From NCBI GenBank assembly GCA_900169235.1, contig FWCC01000424.1, positions 8,163 to 20,669 on the forward strand: DNA of 12,507 nt, read 5' to 3'. The position numbers and the translations under genes are program-made. Shown in pieces: positions 1 to 8,689 of this stretch. The stretch's first letter is position 1; each line of letters begins with the position of its first letter. Below the pieces are notes generated by a model, which saw only the letters and a program-made list of their open reading frames with translations, was not told the DNA's origin and ran no database searches. This stretch comes from Zarea fungicola. Its lineage: Eukaryota > Ascomycota > Sordariomycetes > Hypocreales > Cordycipitaceae.

Positions 1-624
1 GAGATCTAGTACGGCTGGAGGAGCAGCGGAGATGTCACTGATTTCTGTCTGTAGATAGCTTGAGCCGGCGTAGTATGGTTTGGCCTCCGAGACAAGCGGA
101 CGCGCCTTGGACCAGGCTCCATCTGCACCAACCACCAAGTCGAATGCATTTTCAGACGAGTCGTCAGCAAACTGGAGATCAAACGTGCTGTCCAATCCGG
201 GCAGAATGCCCTGGATCTTGCAATTCCAACGCACGGATTCGGCGGGTATTGAACCAAGCAGCAGGCGCCGAATTTCAATTCTGTCCACCAAGGGAGCCTC
301 TCCATCTGGGTACCCTCTGCCTTCAGCGTCGCAACCATGATGGATGTATAGCCTGCCGTTCTTGTCTCCAATAGTGTTCACTTCGCATCCGGCGGTATAC
401 ATGGACTTCTGGTAAATGTCAAAGAGTCCGAGGGCTCGGAGGACTTTCTCACCACGGCCATAGTGAATATTGACTGGGCCACCCTGTTTTCGAGACGTGA
501 GCGAGGCATCGGCTTCGTACACAGTGTAAGGAATGCCTGCGCGATGCAAAACACGTGCTAAAGTAAGACCCGCGATGCCAGAGCCAATAATGGCTATCTT
601 TGGAGGGCCGGAAGAAGTATTCAT
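1..624 (-). CDS. FAD-dependent monooxygenase, TetX/salicylate-hydroxylase-like (N-terminal part, cut by window edge)
   Basis: An open frame of 208 codons starts at ATG 624-622 and runs off the left edge, so the C-terminal half is missing here. Seen: a Rossmann FAD-binding GSGIAG at residues 14-19 after a hydrophobic strand (KIAIIG), an acidic residue ending the second strand (VYEAD, 36-40), a GGPVNIH segment (48-54) where TetX-like enzymes have the residues that close over the flavin, and the second FAD motif DLVVGADGAWSKAR (162-175). Family knowledge: these class A flavoprotein monooxygenases use NAD(P)H and O2 to hydroxylate small molecules, often in secondary metabolism or detoxification. 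The substrate cannot be read from the sequence. No intron is needed in the visible part and no damage is seen. An FAD-dependent oxidoreductase of another subgroup is the main alternative. Confidence 0.88.
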   Translation of the reverse strand, partial: MNTSSGPPKIAIIGSGIAGLTLARVLHRAGIPYTVYEADASLTSRKQGGPVNIHYGRGEKVLRALGLFDIYQKSMYTAGCEVNTIGDKNGRLYIHHGCDAEGRGYPDGEAPLVDRIEIRRLLLGSIPAESVRWNCKIQGILPGLDSTFDLQFADDSSENAFDLVVGADGAWSKARPLVSEAKPYYAGSSYLQTEISDISAAPPAVLDL

Positions 625-1010
625 ATCGAGCTTGGGCTAGGTGCCTGCTGGTGTGTAACGGCCAATTTATTTCTCCTTGGCGGTGACTTATGCGCGAGTA
701 GTACTGCAGTTGAGTCGGCGCGTTGGAAAGTTGACGAAATGTTAAGCAGATATCGCTTGCGCTGATGAATTGCGGTCCGTAAGGGTACAAAGAGTGTTAA
801 ATCAGGTTTCTCTTTTCTGCAAGAGAAAATTCAAGGACGGATGAATACCTCTTCTTATAGACATTCTTAACCAAATAATACGTCCCTTTCTGCTGCTTAT
901 CTACTGCTTGGCTGATTTTCGGCTCGTTTATGGTCTCGGTGGGGCCTAACAAATGTGTAAAATTACCGCTGGTTAGGCTCGGATTTTGCCGAATTTGTTC
1001 TGGAGTTGCC

Positions 1011-1018
1011 TATAAAAG
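1011..1018 (+). promoter_or_regulatory. Isolated TATA-like box TATAAAAG
   Basis: A perfect TATAAAAG is followed by a C/T-rich leader-like sequence. The only frames after it are a 49-codon frame starting at 1070 and a 73-codon frame at 1197 (start is TTG), neither with a recognisable domain. It could belong to a non-coding transcript, a solo LTR or a decayed element, or be chance. Confidence 0.2.
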
Positions 1019-1525
1019 CAGTTACCGTGCCGTCGCTACATACGGCTGGCTCACCTGCAGAGTTGAGTCATGTGCTTAGACTGTGCCGCATCGTACTCAG
1101 TATTGATTTCTATTCTTAGGCGTGTGTTTCGTGCACGCCATCGCAGGCGCTTAAACATTCCTGCTCGGCTCGGTGCTGTTAGCTTTATCATAACCTTTGC
1201 TTGGCTCACTCGGGGCTGAGAACAATTTCTCTATAAACAGCAACTTTGTGCCACTGCAGATACTTGAACATGTTGGGATTCAGGCTTCCCAGCAGAACAG
1301 TGGGGGGTTATACCCTAACAAGGCATCGTTGGCGATCGTGGGGGTCGCCCGCGTGTTACTGCTAGTCAAACGAAGGAGGAAAAACGCGGAAAAGAGTCAT
1401 GGACCCAGTGGGCAATAGCCAAGTAAACGTAGATAACCACCAGCCACATTCAGGCTATTTAATTTAATTACCGGGTGGCGGTCGGGCTACGGTGCCGAGT
1501 TACCCAAGGTGCTGTTCATCGGCCC

Positions 1526-1543
1526 CCGGCCGCCGATGGCCGG
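1526..1543. repeat. GC-rich inverted repeat (6-bp stem, 6-nt loop)
   Basis: CCGGCC (1526-1531) and GGCCGG (1538-1543) form a perfect stem around GCCGAT. The loop GCCGAT (1532-1537) can alternatively pair with ATCGGC at 1518-1523, so two mutually exclusive hairpins are possible. It lies about 550 bp beyond the RepHel stop, beside an AT-rich run at 1457-1470. A subterminal hairpin of the Helitron is one reading, but no terminal motif was confirmed. Confidence 0.45.
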
Positions 1544-1853
1544 CCCTGTTATCACTCCAAATGATGGCCTGCAAACCGGTTCTTTTGCTAGGCTACGTAA
1601 ATATGTTATTAGGTGACTTTTTAAGCCACTGATTCTTCCCGACTGTTTTTAAATAGGAAGTAATAGCGAGGCATGATTCATAACCGCCAAAATTCTCAAT
1701 AGCCTATCCCTTGAAAAATAAAAGGGAAGCTCTGTGTCCAAATTAGTACTACGACCAACAAGGCCACTCAAATCTGTTGAACATGTGCCAGTCGGCGGTT
1801 GGGGATTGCATTTTTGCAGAAGATTCCATAACTAGAGCCAACACGCCACAACT

Positions 1854-1874
1854 CATGTGCCTTCGTGGCGCATG
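1854..1874. repeat. Hairpin near CTAG, candidate Helitron 3' end
   Basis: CATGTGCC (1854-1861) and GGCGCATG (1867-1874) form an 8-bp stem with one T:G position and a 5-nt loop. Read on the minus strand (the Helitron's sense) the hairpin is followed after 18 nt by CTAG (1835-1832) and then T, which resembles the hairpin, CTRR and flanking T of canonical Helitrons. Against this, the spacing is longer than the usual 10-12 nt, and most fungal Helitrons are of the Helitron2 type without CTRR. Confidence 0.25.
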
Positions 1875-2096
1875 TCGCGCCGTGGCTCAGCGCAGAGTAA
1901 GAAGTCTACCAGTATGATTAGTAACAAGTGTACTTATCTAAAATACTACGTGACACCTTGTACTTTGGAGCCGGGTGCAAGGCGTATACTCATCCGAAGG
2001 CTGCGACTCTGTGGGCCTCTCTACGTGTTTAGGTAGGTAAGTAGTTACCGTACAATAGAAATTCGAAAATCTACGGTCAGGCATCCATCAAATTAT

Positions 2097-4370
2097 CTAC
2101 ATGGAAATATGTGTGCTTGCTGCGGCTGGCATCGAGTGAAGCACTGCAGGCAGGTGGTGTGCCCTGTAGGGATTGCTCGTCAGAACCTGACGCTTTCGAA
2201 GGTGCTGATCCCTCATTTTCATCTTGATTCCCTCCGGTGGTGACACATACGTAAGATGATTGCGGTCAAATGGCGCATCCAGCATCAGACCCTGCAACGT
2301 TTTCACACGAGACACCGCTACGTAGCTCAATCCAGTCTGAAAATCACGGCAGGATACATCCGTCACAATCATGTCTTCTGTAATGCTCTGCGACTTGTGC
2401 ACTATAATGGCATAACACACGATCAAAGGGAATTGCGTGCGAGTGCACAGTGTCGTTCCAACCAGAAAGTCTCTGTCTACAGGCAGAATCGAAACAATCT
2501 TTCTGCCATCCGTGGTAGTCATGAACGCCGGCCCGGTGTACTTGTCAAACTCCATCATGATGACACACGGCTGGTCTTGCATGGGATTAGCTCCCGGTGC
2601 CCAGGCCATGTCGTACACTGTACCGCGATCGCCGTTGCAGAGGCCAACCTGCTGCCACAGGTTGCACGTCAGCATCAGACGAGCACCAATGCAAACAGGA
2701 ACATGCTTCGCAAGGTTACCCGCCTTGTCATCGGGGGCAGCCGCCGCGCCGACGCCGACATTCCTCGCTATGATTGGGATGACAGTCCGGCCCAGGCGGT
2801 CGAGGTGATAGTGGTTATATTCGTTCACTTGGTCTTTCGTAGGATATACCCGCAAGGCGTGCGCAAATCTTGCGACCTCCTGGTCTGCTAGCTTCGCCTG
2901 GACGCGGCCGGACAGAAGCTTCCAAGTCTCCGTGGATAGCTGGTGCAGTCGCAATTTCTCCAGGGCCGTGCAGAAGGGCCCCTAATCTTCACCGCGCTGA
3001 CGCTGGGCCACCTTGAGGAAACTGTCTTGTCGAAGCGCCGATACGCATTCCTGCCCTTGATCTCCACTCCCTGCACTTCCTTGTCGTAATAGAGAGGCTT
3101 CTGTAGCACAGGAGGAAGCTGAAAGAAGTCGCCCACAAGGAGTATGCTTAGCCCACCAAAGCACTCGTCATTTCTATCCGGGAACGCTTCGCGGAGCCGG
3201 TCATCAATCCATGATAGCTGCCGCAGACCCAGCATGCTCTTTTCATCGATGACCAGGTACCGGATATTCTCCAGCTTCTTCCGAAGCTGGGACTTGTCGA
3301 TTGCCGACAGGGGCTTGAAGTCCTTGTTGATCGGGAGCCGCAACAGAGAGTGCAATGTAGTGCCCGAAATCTGATTTCCGGCAACCCACGTTGGCGCCGC
3401 ACGCCAGACAGGTGTCCCCCTTACACCCGTAGCGGCTTGCAGATGCGCCGAGAGCAGATTGATGAGATAGGACTTGCCCGTGCCGCCTCCTCCATCGACG
3501 TGGAGGAGCAAATGGGAGCGGTCCTGGGTCACAAAGTGGCCCATTACTGTGTCATACACTAGGCGCTGCTCCCGATTCAGGGAATCACGAGCTTCCAGAG
3601 GCTGATGATCTACGTTGGTGTCCACAGGGCTCTCCGCCTTGCGTTGCTTCCAGTACTCTCCACTGAGAATTTCGTCGTCGGTGTATCGTCCCACGTGGGG
3701 GTCCAGTCATAGTTCACATCGATATCGCGCCGGCCAAGCACATCAATGTCTTCCTCCTCTAACGGCCGCTCTGGCAGCATGCGGGCCAGATCATGCCAAT
3801 CCTCGTCCACAACAGGCTCTTTATGAACCTCCTGCTCGAACTCGTCGTCTTCTGCATGGAGCTCAGTTGCTCCCACGTCACCGTAATAGTCGTCCTTATG
3901 GGAGTGGTGTCGCTGCCGGCAGAACTGGTATGCTGCCGCGAAGGACGCAAAGCGCCGCCCATCCAGATACACAGCTCCTCCGGTGAGCGGTGTAGGTGGG
4001 CCATCATCAACTTGACACGGCAGAAGTCATCAAAATGGGGCGATGCCTCCACTGGCTGGTACCGAGGGAAGTAGGACAGAACTCTCTGCTTTGCATTCAT
4101 ACGGAGCCTCCTCCATGTCTTGAGATTATACGATTGGAGGTAGTCCAGATAGGTGATTCCTTCCTGTGTTTCACTTCGCTGCAGATACTTTTGGTAGCTG
4201 CCGACAGCCTCACTGACATCCTCGTCGACCCGGTACGACCGCCCATGCTGCTCCAGCGGTCGGCAGTCGACATATACAGTCATCCGAGTCCCTTCTTGTA
4301 GAGGGATGTTGAGCAGCAGATGGCAAATTTCCTGCGCTGAGTAGTCTCTCTCGGCAATCAGCTTGTTCAT
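2097..4370 (-). pseudogene. Helitron RepHel, PIF1-like helicase part (broken by three frameshifts and a stop)
   Basis: It continues directly from the Rep part after an in-frame TGA at 4376-4374. Pieces in order: 4370 to about 3973 (linker starting NKLIAERDYSAQEICHLLL), about 3972 to 3700 (acidic linker), about 3699 to 3020 (helicase N-terminal half), about 3019 to 2985, stop TAG 2984-2982, then 2981-2097 in the same frame. Helicase motifs seen: LNREQRLVYD (Q-like), GGGGTGKS (Walker A), YLVIDEKS (Walker B), LLVGDFFQLPP (motif III), then in the C-terminal half HALRVYPT, LWQQVGLCNGDRG, AIIVHKSQS (motif V) and YVAVSRVKTLQG (motif VI). The helicase unwinds the donor or the displaced strand during rolling-circle transposition. 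All frameshifts act like one-base losses. Every expected helicase motif is still legible, so the decay is slight. Confidence 0.9.
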
Positions 4371-4373
4371 GAG

Positions 4374-6938
4374 TCAAGAAGAGAATGATAATAGCGGCTG
4401 GTGGTGGGCCGTGTGTGGTAACACTTGATCCGCGAGCTTACAGTACGGCTCCGTCTTCTTCTCCGACTTGCTGCAATACCTGGCGGCGTACGTAATGACT
4501 GCCTGCAGGCTCGTGCACGGTGAGATGTCGATGTTGGCCAGCCAGCCCAGAATGATGGCAGGGTTGAAGTGATTCATCAGGCTGTCGTTGCGCGCTGCCT
4601 CGAAGACGTAATACGACTTGCCTTCTTTTCTGATAACCGCGGTTAACTCGCGCAAGGCACGGGGGAAGTTAAAACGACACTCCCTCTGCGGATCGGCGAC
4701 ATTGGCCGCCTCGATATCCGCAGCAGCCCCTTCCACATCGTTTGCCAGGTCGCCGGTCCTCCTTCGCACGCGCAAGCAGTATGTGGTATTACATTTGTAG
4801 CGCTGGCAACAGTTGACGATTTGCGACAGCCGCAGAAATGACATTTCCACACCCAGAGGGTCTACACTCAGAGGATTCCCTTCGCCCTGCGGCATCGCCC
4901 TACTCGGCTCCGGGTTGATCGCTGTGATGTGGAATCTCCATCGGCGTTCAAATATGGCACGGGCGGTCTCGTTCGGCATATCAGGTACCGGTACGTTCGC
5001 CATCCAATACAGACCGTGGTTGTGCGGGCTGCCACGCCCTTGCCATTCATATCGGTCCCAGTAGTCTGTCACGTTGACCTTTTTCTTTAGCACAATGTCT
5101 CGAAAGAAGGAGTATCGGCGGTGAAAGTGGAAGGCGGCGATGTGAGGGTTCTGCCGCAGACGGTGCCGCGACAGACTCATCCTCTCCGGCTCGGATGCGG
5201 CTAGCCATTCTTCATATCGAGGCATGTGCTGGTAGAGGCTCCGCCAGTGCAGATCGGCAGGACTGAATGTGATGAAAGCGCCGGGACAGCCGAGATTATG
5301 TGCATACGCTTCGAGATCCTGCCTCCTTCTATTCCAAAAGGGTCGCGTACCGCGAATAGAGACCGCTTGCCGTGTGACCGAGTTGATCAGCGCTTGCGCC
5401 CCAGGATCATCGCTGTGTTCGAGTGCCTCCCTAAGCTGCTCTCGCGTCATCGGTTCACGGTTGTCATCATGTTGTTTCACAAAGAATTTGGATCGCGCAC
5501 GCGCCTGGGACCGCATCAAGGTGTTGAACGCAACAAAGCGGAAGGTTGGGTGGCGCGCAAAGCGACCGTCATGCCATCGCATTGCGTGCTCGATGTACTC
5601 TTTATACTCAATCGACCGCAACCTCGGTTCAACAAAGTCAGCTTTGCCGTCGGGGAAGAGACAGGGTAATGCTAAGGAGAGTAGGGCATGGGAGCGATTG
5701 AACTCGTTGATCGGCGTGTGCCGTATATCCGGCAGCTGCAGCTCATGCTGCGCCTGCTGTTGAAAACCTGTGGCAAGAGGCCTTGCGGCCGCTTCTGAAT
5801 CGCCCGCCAAGACGGACCGCAGAGCATCCAGTTCCTGGTCCTTGGCCAGTAAGTCCGGCACCGCAGCTGCATCCTCCAAGTCCGGCTCTGCCTCCTCATC
5901 CTCCGGTCCTACCTCGGCTGCCTCCACTTGGCTCTGGGGGATGGCGTCTACCACATTGCTGTCCTCGGGCAATTGGCTCAGTTGCTCTTCGTCTACGACG
6001 ATGCATCGATAGCCAGAATGGTGATGGCGGAAGTAGTCTAGCCATACCATAACTGCCTTGCGGCGCACCCGGAACTGCCGGGTAAATTGGCGACTAAGAT
6101 TCGCATGGGATGACATGTTGGCAGGACGCAACAGCACGGTGTTGAGCTCCTGCGGCAGCAGCGGCAGCTGGTTGTACACCAAGCCAACCTCGTGCAGAAG
6201 GTGGACGACATGCCCGCGATACTTGTACTGCTGCCCACGCACCAGCATGATGTTCACATGCACGTGGACGCGAGCTATCAATGCCTCTTCCGTAGGCGTC
6301 AGCTCAGGCAATCGGTTTGGTACAGGGCCAAAGTAGAGTTGATTTTCTGCTGAAAAGAAATATGGTTCACCAGGGCCGCGTTTCCTATCCTTTCGGTAGC
6401 AACGCGAGCAGACGTCATAATCCATTTCCATTTGAAACCAACACTTGCGGCATCGACTGCAATATTCCATACTATCGTTGTCAAGCTTGGTCCAGAATTC
6501 GCGTAGTGTTGTCTTATCACGGTCCGTCAAGGCGCAAGCATCGAGGTCACCACTCCACACGGGATCCTGTGCATGGAAGACCGCCGACTCTTCCGGTGGA
6601 ATAATCACTGGACTCCGAATACGCCGTCGTGGTCTTGACGGGCGAGTTTCACCGCGAGGTTTTCTTGGCCGCCCTCCTGTACCAGGGGCGGGACCGCGGC
6701 GACCACGCCTCGGCCGAGCGGCCAGCTCCGGGGACTGACGGCGAAGTGGGCTTCTATCCGCAGAATCACTGTCCCTGCCACCATTCTCATCCTCCTCTCC
6801 TGGTTCAGAGTCCAGCTCAAGCCCCAGTGGCTCAAGGTACCTGCGTGGCCGAGTGGGCGAAAACAGAACGTTGGCGAAGTCCTCAGCATCAATATCGGAC
6901 TCTGAAAACCTGTCCTTGCCGTCCCTTTCATTGGACAT
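4374..6938 (-). pseudogene. Helitron RepHel, Rep (HUH-type nickase) part, 854 codons, ended by an in-frame TGA
   Basis: From ATG 6938: acidic and Ser-rich N terminus, an Arg/Pro-rich stretch with an AT-hook-like GRPRKPRG (89-96), a Cys cluster C163-x2-C166-x10-C177-x2-C180, a region like the DUF6570 domain of fungal Helitrons (about 200-320), an acidic linker (320-380), then the Helitron-like N domain (about 410-830). Inside it are FITFSPADLHW (555-565), HNH at 639-641 at the metal-binding position, a Cys-rich insert (CCQRYKCNTTYC, 710-721), and Y817 and Y821 of YAARYCSK. Role: cleaves and joins single strands, with each tyrosine linked to a DNA end. The TGA at 4376-4374 cuts the protein just before the sequence that in other Helitrons continues to the helicase. 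The frame stays open upstream of this ATG to 7023, so the true start may lie further upstream. Confidence 0.9.
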
Positions 6939-6988
6939 CGTACCACCAATTTGAAACTCGCCCGTCCATGGCTGAGCTTGATTCGCAC

Positions 6989-7048
6989 CTATGTTCCTTG
7001 ATAAGCCCTGAAGAGCCCATAGCTAGCCTTCATCATAAGGATGGATAC
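6989..7048 (-). other. Possible second intron, 60 nt, phase 1, removing an in-frame TAG
   Basis: It begins GTATCC and ends CATAG. A weak branch candidate CTTAT lies 13 nt before the end. Its length is a multiple of three, the join restores a GGT codon, and it removes the only stop (TAG 7025-7023) between the Cys-rich module and the Rep frame. Other AG ends nearby either break the frame or give 72 nt. Confidence 0.4.
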
Positions 7049-7828
7049 CTTCTGCAGAAATATCCGAGCCTTCCAAGTTGACCAGCTGAGATATGGTTGG
7101 CGTCAGCGATACAATTTCCCCTGCACGCCGTCGCAAACGGTGGTCGCGCTGGATTCCGGCCCTTCTGGCTCTCGCCTCGGCTTGAGCAGGTTCATCCTGC
7201 GAGTCCTTCCCACCTCTACAGTATCGGCTCGCCAGGTAGGCGTGACCTCTACCAGTTACGCCGCTTCGAGAAGCTGCTGGATCAAAGCCCAAGTCGATCG
7301 GTTGCGCTCTTGGCTGCACGGCAGGTGATGGAGCTATAACTGCGAAGCGTCGCAGGCTTTGTTGGGTTGGTGGAATTGGTGTCCCCAGAATTACATGTGG
7401 CTGGCTACTCGAGTCTCTCGATGCAGGCTCGATTCCGGTCCTGTCGGCGGGTGGGGAGAGGCCGGCCTCCTCGTCCGTTCGCTTCGCGGTAGATCTGTCG
7501 GGTGAGGGGGTACGGGCGGCCACATTGCGTAATGTCAGTACTGCCGCTTTCGATCTGGCACGCTTGGTAAGGTTAGGGACGCATAGACAGTAGCGGCCAT
7601 GCTAGATACCTCGGAATTGCGCTGGTCCCGGCATGCTAGGCAGGTTCTAGTTTGATTAGCAGGCTTCCTCCTATTAATGAAGTCACTGGTCGGTTTTATT
7701 TGGTTGCAGGAAGGACAATGGAGTCCAACATCGGATGTATGGCTATCCATAAGATCGTACAGTGCAACGACTATGGTTGTTGGAGAGTGCTTCGCTGGGC
7801 AGCGAGTGAAAGGGAGATCTAGTCCCAA
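7023..7828 (-). CDS. Cys-rich N-terminal module of the Helitron protein (or small separate Helitron gene), one 47-nt intron
   Basis: Two frames join through an intron at 7563-7609. Exon 1 (ATG at 7828, or more likely ATG at 7750 just before the motif) encodes a zinc-ribbon-like C-x2-C-x21-C-x2-C (CPSC ... CLACRDQ). Exon 2 encodes a Ser/Pro/Arg-rich, probably disordered segment that ends at TAG 7025-7023. As its own gene the protein is 226 residues (252 from the upstream ATG). The frame of exon 2 is the same as that of the Rep part, and a second possible intron (6989-7048) would remove the TAG and fuse the two. I favour one long gene because small Cys-rich N-terminal modules fit a DNA-binding role in front of Rep. 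The function is inferred from the cysteine pattern only. Confidence 0.6.
7563..7609 (-). other. Spliceosomal intron, 47 nt, phase 0
   Basis: On the minus strand it begins GTATCT, has a consensus branch site CTAAC near its end and closes at CCAAG. Splicing joins GAG to CGT exactly at codon boundaries and moves the frame by two, linking the CPSC...CLAC exon to the open Ser/Pro/Arg-rich frame. Without it the first frame stops at 7535. Confidence 0.65.
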
Positions 7829-8032
7829 ATTGGTGGCGTTTCAATACCCATCTTTTTGACAGGTATCAGCCAATCCAGCTTCCTTTAGCGACGTTGCCAT
7901 ACAAACTTTAAGCCAATCAGAGCTAAGAAAACTTAAACCCCTGTTTTAATCCCTGTCTGCACCAAACCGTCATATTGGGAAAACTTATCTACTTAATGTA
8001 TAGACAGCCTACGGCTGAATGAAGTAGCTTAC
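7829..8032. other. Short non-coding stretch between the Helitron gene and the desaturase fragment
   Basis: AT-rich sequence without a recognisable frame. It must hold the promoter and 5' leader of the leftward Helitron gene, and either the Helitron's 5' end or the junction at which the desaturase gene was cut. The first bases left of 8033 read as the start of a desaturase intron (GTAAGC on the minus strand). No second desaturase exon follows. Confidence 0.5.
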
Positions 8033-8306
8033 CAGCGGTGATCGCTAAACCACACGAGAAGTAGTAAAGCGCAGAAAATACGAACGTGTGAAGCCGTAGT
8101 GGTACCCACGGGATTAATGCTAAGCCCGTGGAGGGAATGAGTATGAGAATGGCGACCATTGGCCAGCGGATATTGCTGTGCCAACTTCGCCAGCGTGCGA
8201 CATGTTGGAGGCTATGAACTTCATAACAGTTCGGGATGGATCGCAACGGTTTATAGTCAACAGTACCATCATCGTAGTTCCTGCCGAGCGTCGAAATAGT
8301 TGCCAT
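8033..8306 (-). pseudogene. Acyl-CoA (delta-9-like) desaturase, first exon only
   Basis: ATG at 8306 opens 91 codons plus one base and stops at a good donor site (G then GTAAGC). Reading on through the donor gives only a short tail and a stop at 7989. Seen: a polar N terminus, a hydrophobic segment at about 50-67 (PMVAILILIPSTGLALI), the WVPL turn, and a second hydrophobic segment ending YYFSCGLAITAG (81-92). This matches the part of stearoyl-CoA desaturases just before the first histidine box (consensus YYF-x-GLGITAGYHRLWAHR). The catalytic histidine boxes, the rest of the membrane domain and any cytochrome b5 domain are absent. Family role: introduces a double bond into acyl-CoA in the ER with cytochrome b5 electrons. 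This fragment cannot be active. It is either a gene cut off by the Helitron or a piece captured by it. Confidence 0.7.
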
Positions 8307-8689
8307 GATGGGTGGCTAGGAACAGCTATGTAGCGCACAACGTGATGAACGCGTAAGGTCGAGGGACGTGTAATAAGGAAGCGCAGTCCCTAAACCAGCC
8401 TGAGTAACGCTAGAGGATTACTATAGGAAAACTGGTTCCAAGAGTCGAGAAGGCCACCAGCACGATTATTGCGAAGCACGCTTCTATAGCGTCTCGTTAT
8501 TTTACTTGAGAGAAGGCGCTTCCAGTCTGACAACTTAGTCGTGGACAGTTACGACTTCTTCTAGGTCGAACATTTTCCTGCTTTGAAAAAGCTATATATA
8601 CCTTTATCAGTTTCTATATCAGCCCTAGCAAATCTAAACGTAATGAAACTAATATAAGTTTCATATTTCAAGTAATAAAGGATAGTAGA

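Larger units (their letters stand above)
625..2096. other. Gene-less stretch of about 1.5 kb between the monooxygenase and the Helitron
   Basis: No open frame here shows a recognisable domain on either strand. The part next to 625 must hold the promoter and 5' leader of the leftward monooxygenase gene. A TATA-like box sits at 1011-1018 on the + strand without a convincing gene after it. Two hairpin-forming sequences lie at 1526-1543 and 1854-1874. The 3' end of the leftward Helitron must lie somewhere in this stretch, since the RepHel gene stops at 2097, but I could not fix its position. Confidence 0.6.
2097..7828 (-). mobile_element. Helitron (rolling-circle DNA transposon), coding body; true ends not located
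   Basis: The identity rests on a RepHel gene: a Rep region with a two-tyrosine active site (YAARY) followed in the same transcript direction by a PIF1-family helicase with Walker A, Walker B and later helicase motifs. This combination is diagnostic for Helitrons. The coordinates given are only the outer limits of coding sequence. The 5' end should lie to the right of 7828 and the 3' end to the left of 2097. Fungal Helitrons belong mostly to the Helitron2 group, which has terminal inverted repeats and subterminal hairpins in place of a TC start and CTRR end. No target duplication is expected, so the ends need an empty-site comparison. Confidence 0.9.

Noticed and set aside
449..790. 113-codon minus frame overlapping the monooxygenase start
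   Set aside because: It is out of frame with the clear FAD-binding protein that starts at 624 and has no recognisable motif.
1070..1418. Short plus frames of 49 and 73 codons after the TATA-like box
   Set aside because: No domain, no clear Kozak context, and the second starts with TTG. Too little to call a gene.
2256..2891. 211-codon plus-strand frame opposite the helicase
   Set aside because: It lies antisense to a region with clear PIF1 helicase motifs and shows no domain of its own.
4374..4376. Programmed stop-codon readthrough at the Rep-helicase border (TGA CTC)
   Set aside because: Known fungal readthrough contexts are TGA CTA. Four further lesions in the same gene make simple decay more likely.
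2097..6938. Heavy RIP of the Helitron
   Set aside because: The region remains GC-rich with long open frames and only two stops. RIP would give many CpA to TpA changes and many stops.
7535..7828. Stand-alone 97-codon Cys-rich protein
   Set aside because: A consensus intron with CTAAC branch site joins its Cys motif to the downstream open frame, so the unspliced end after the motif is probably not the true C terminus.
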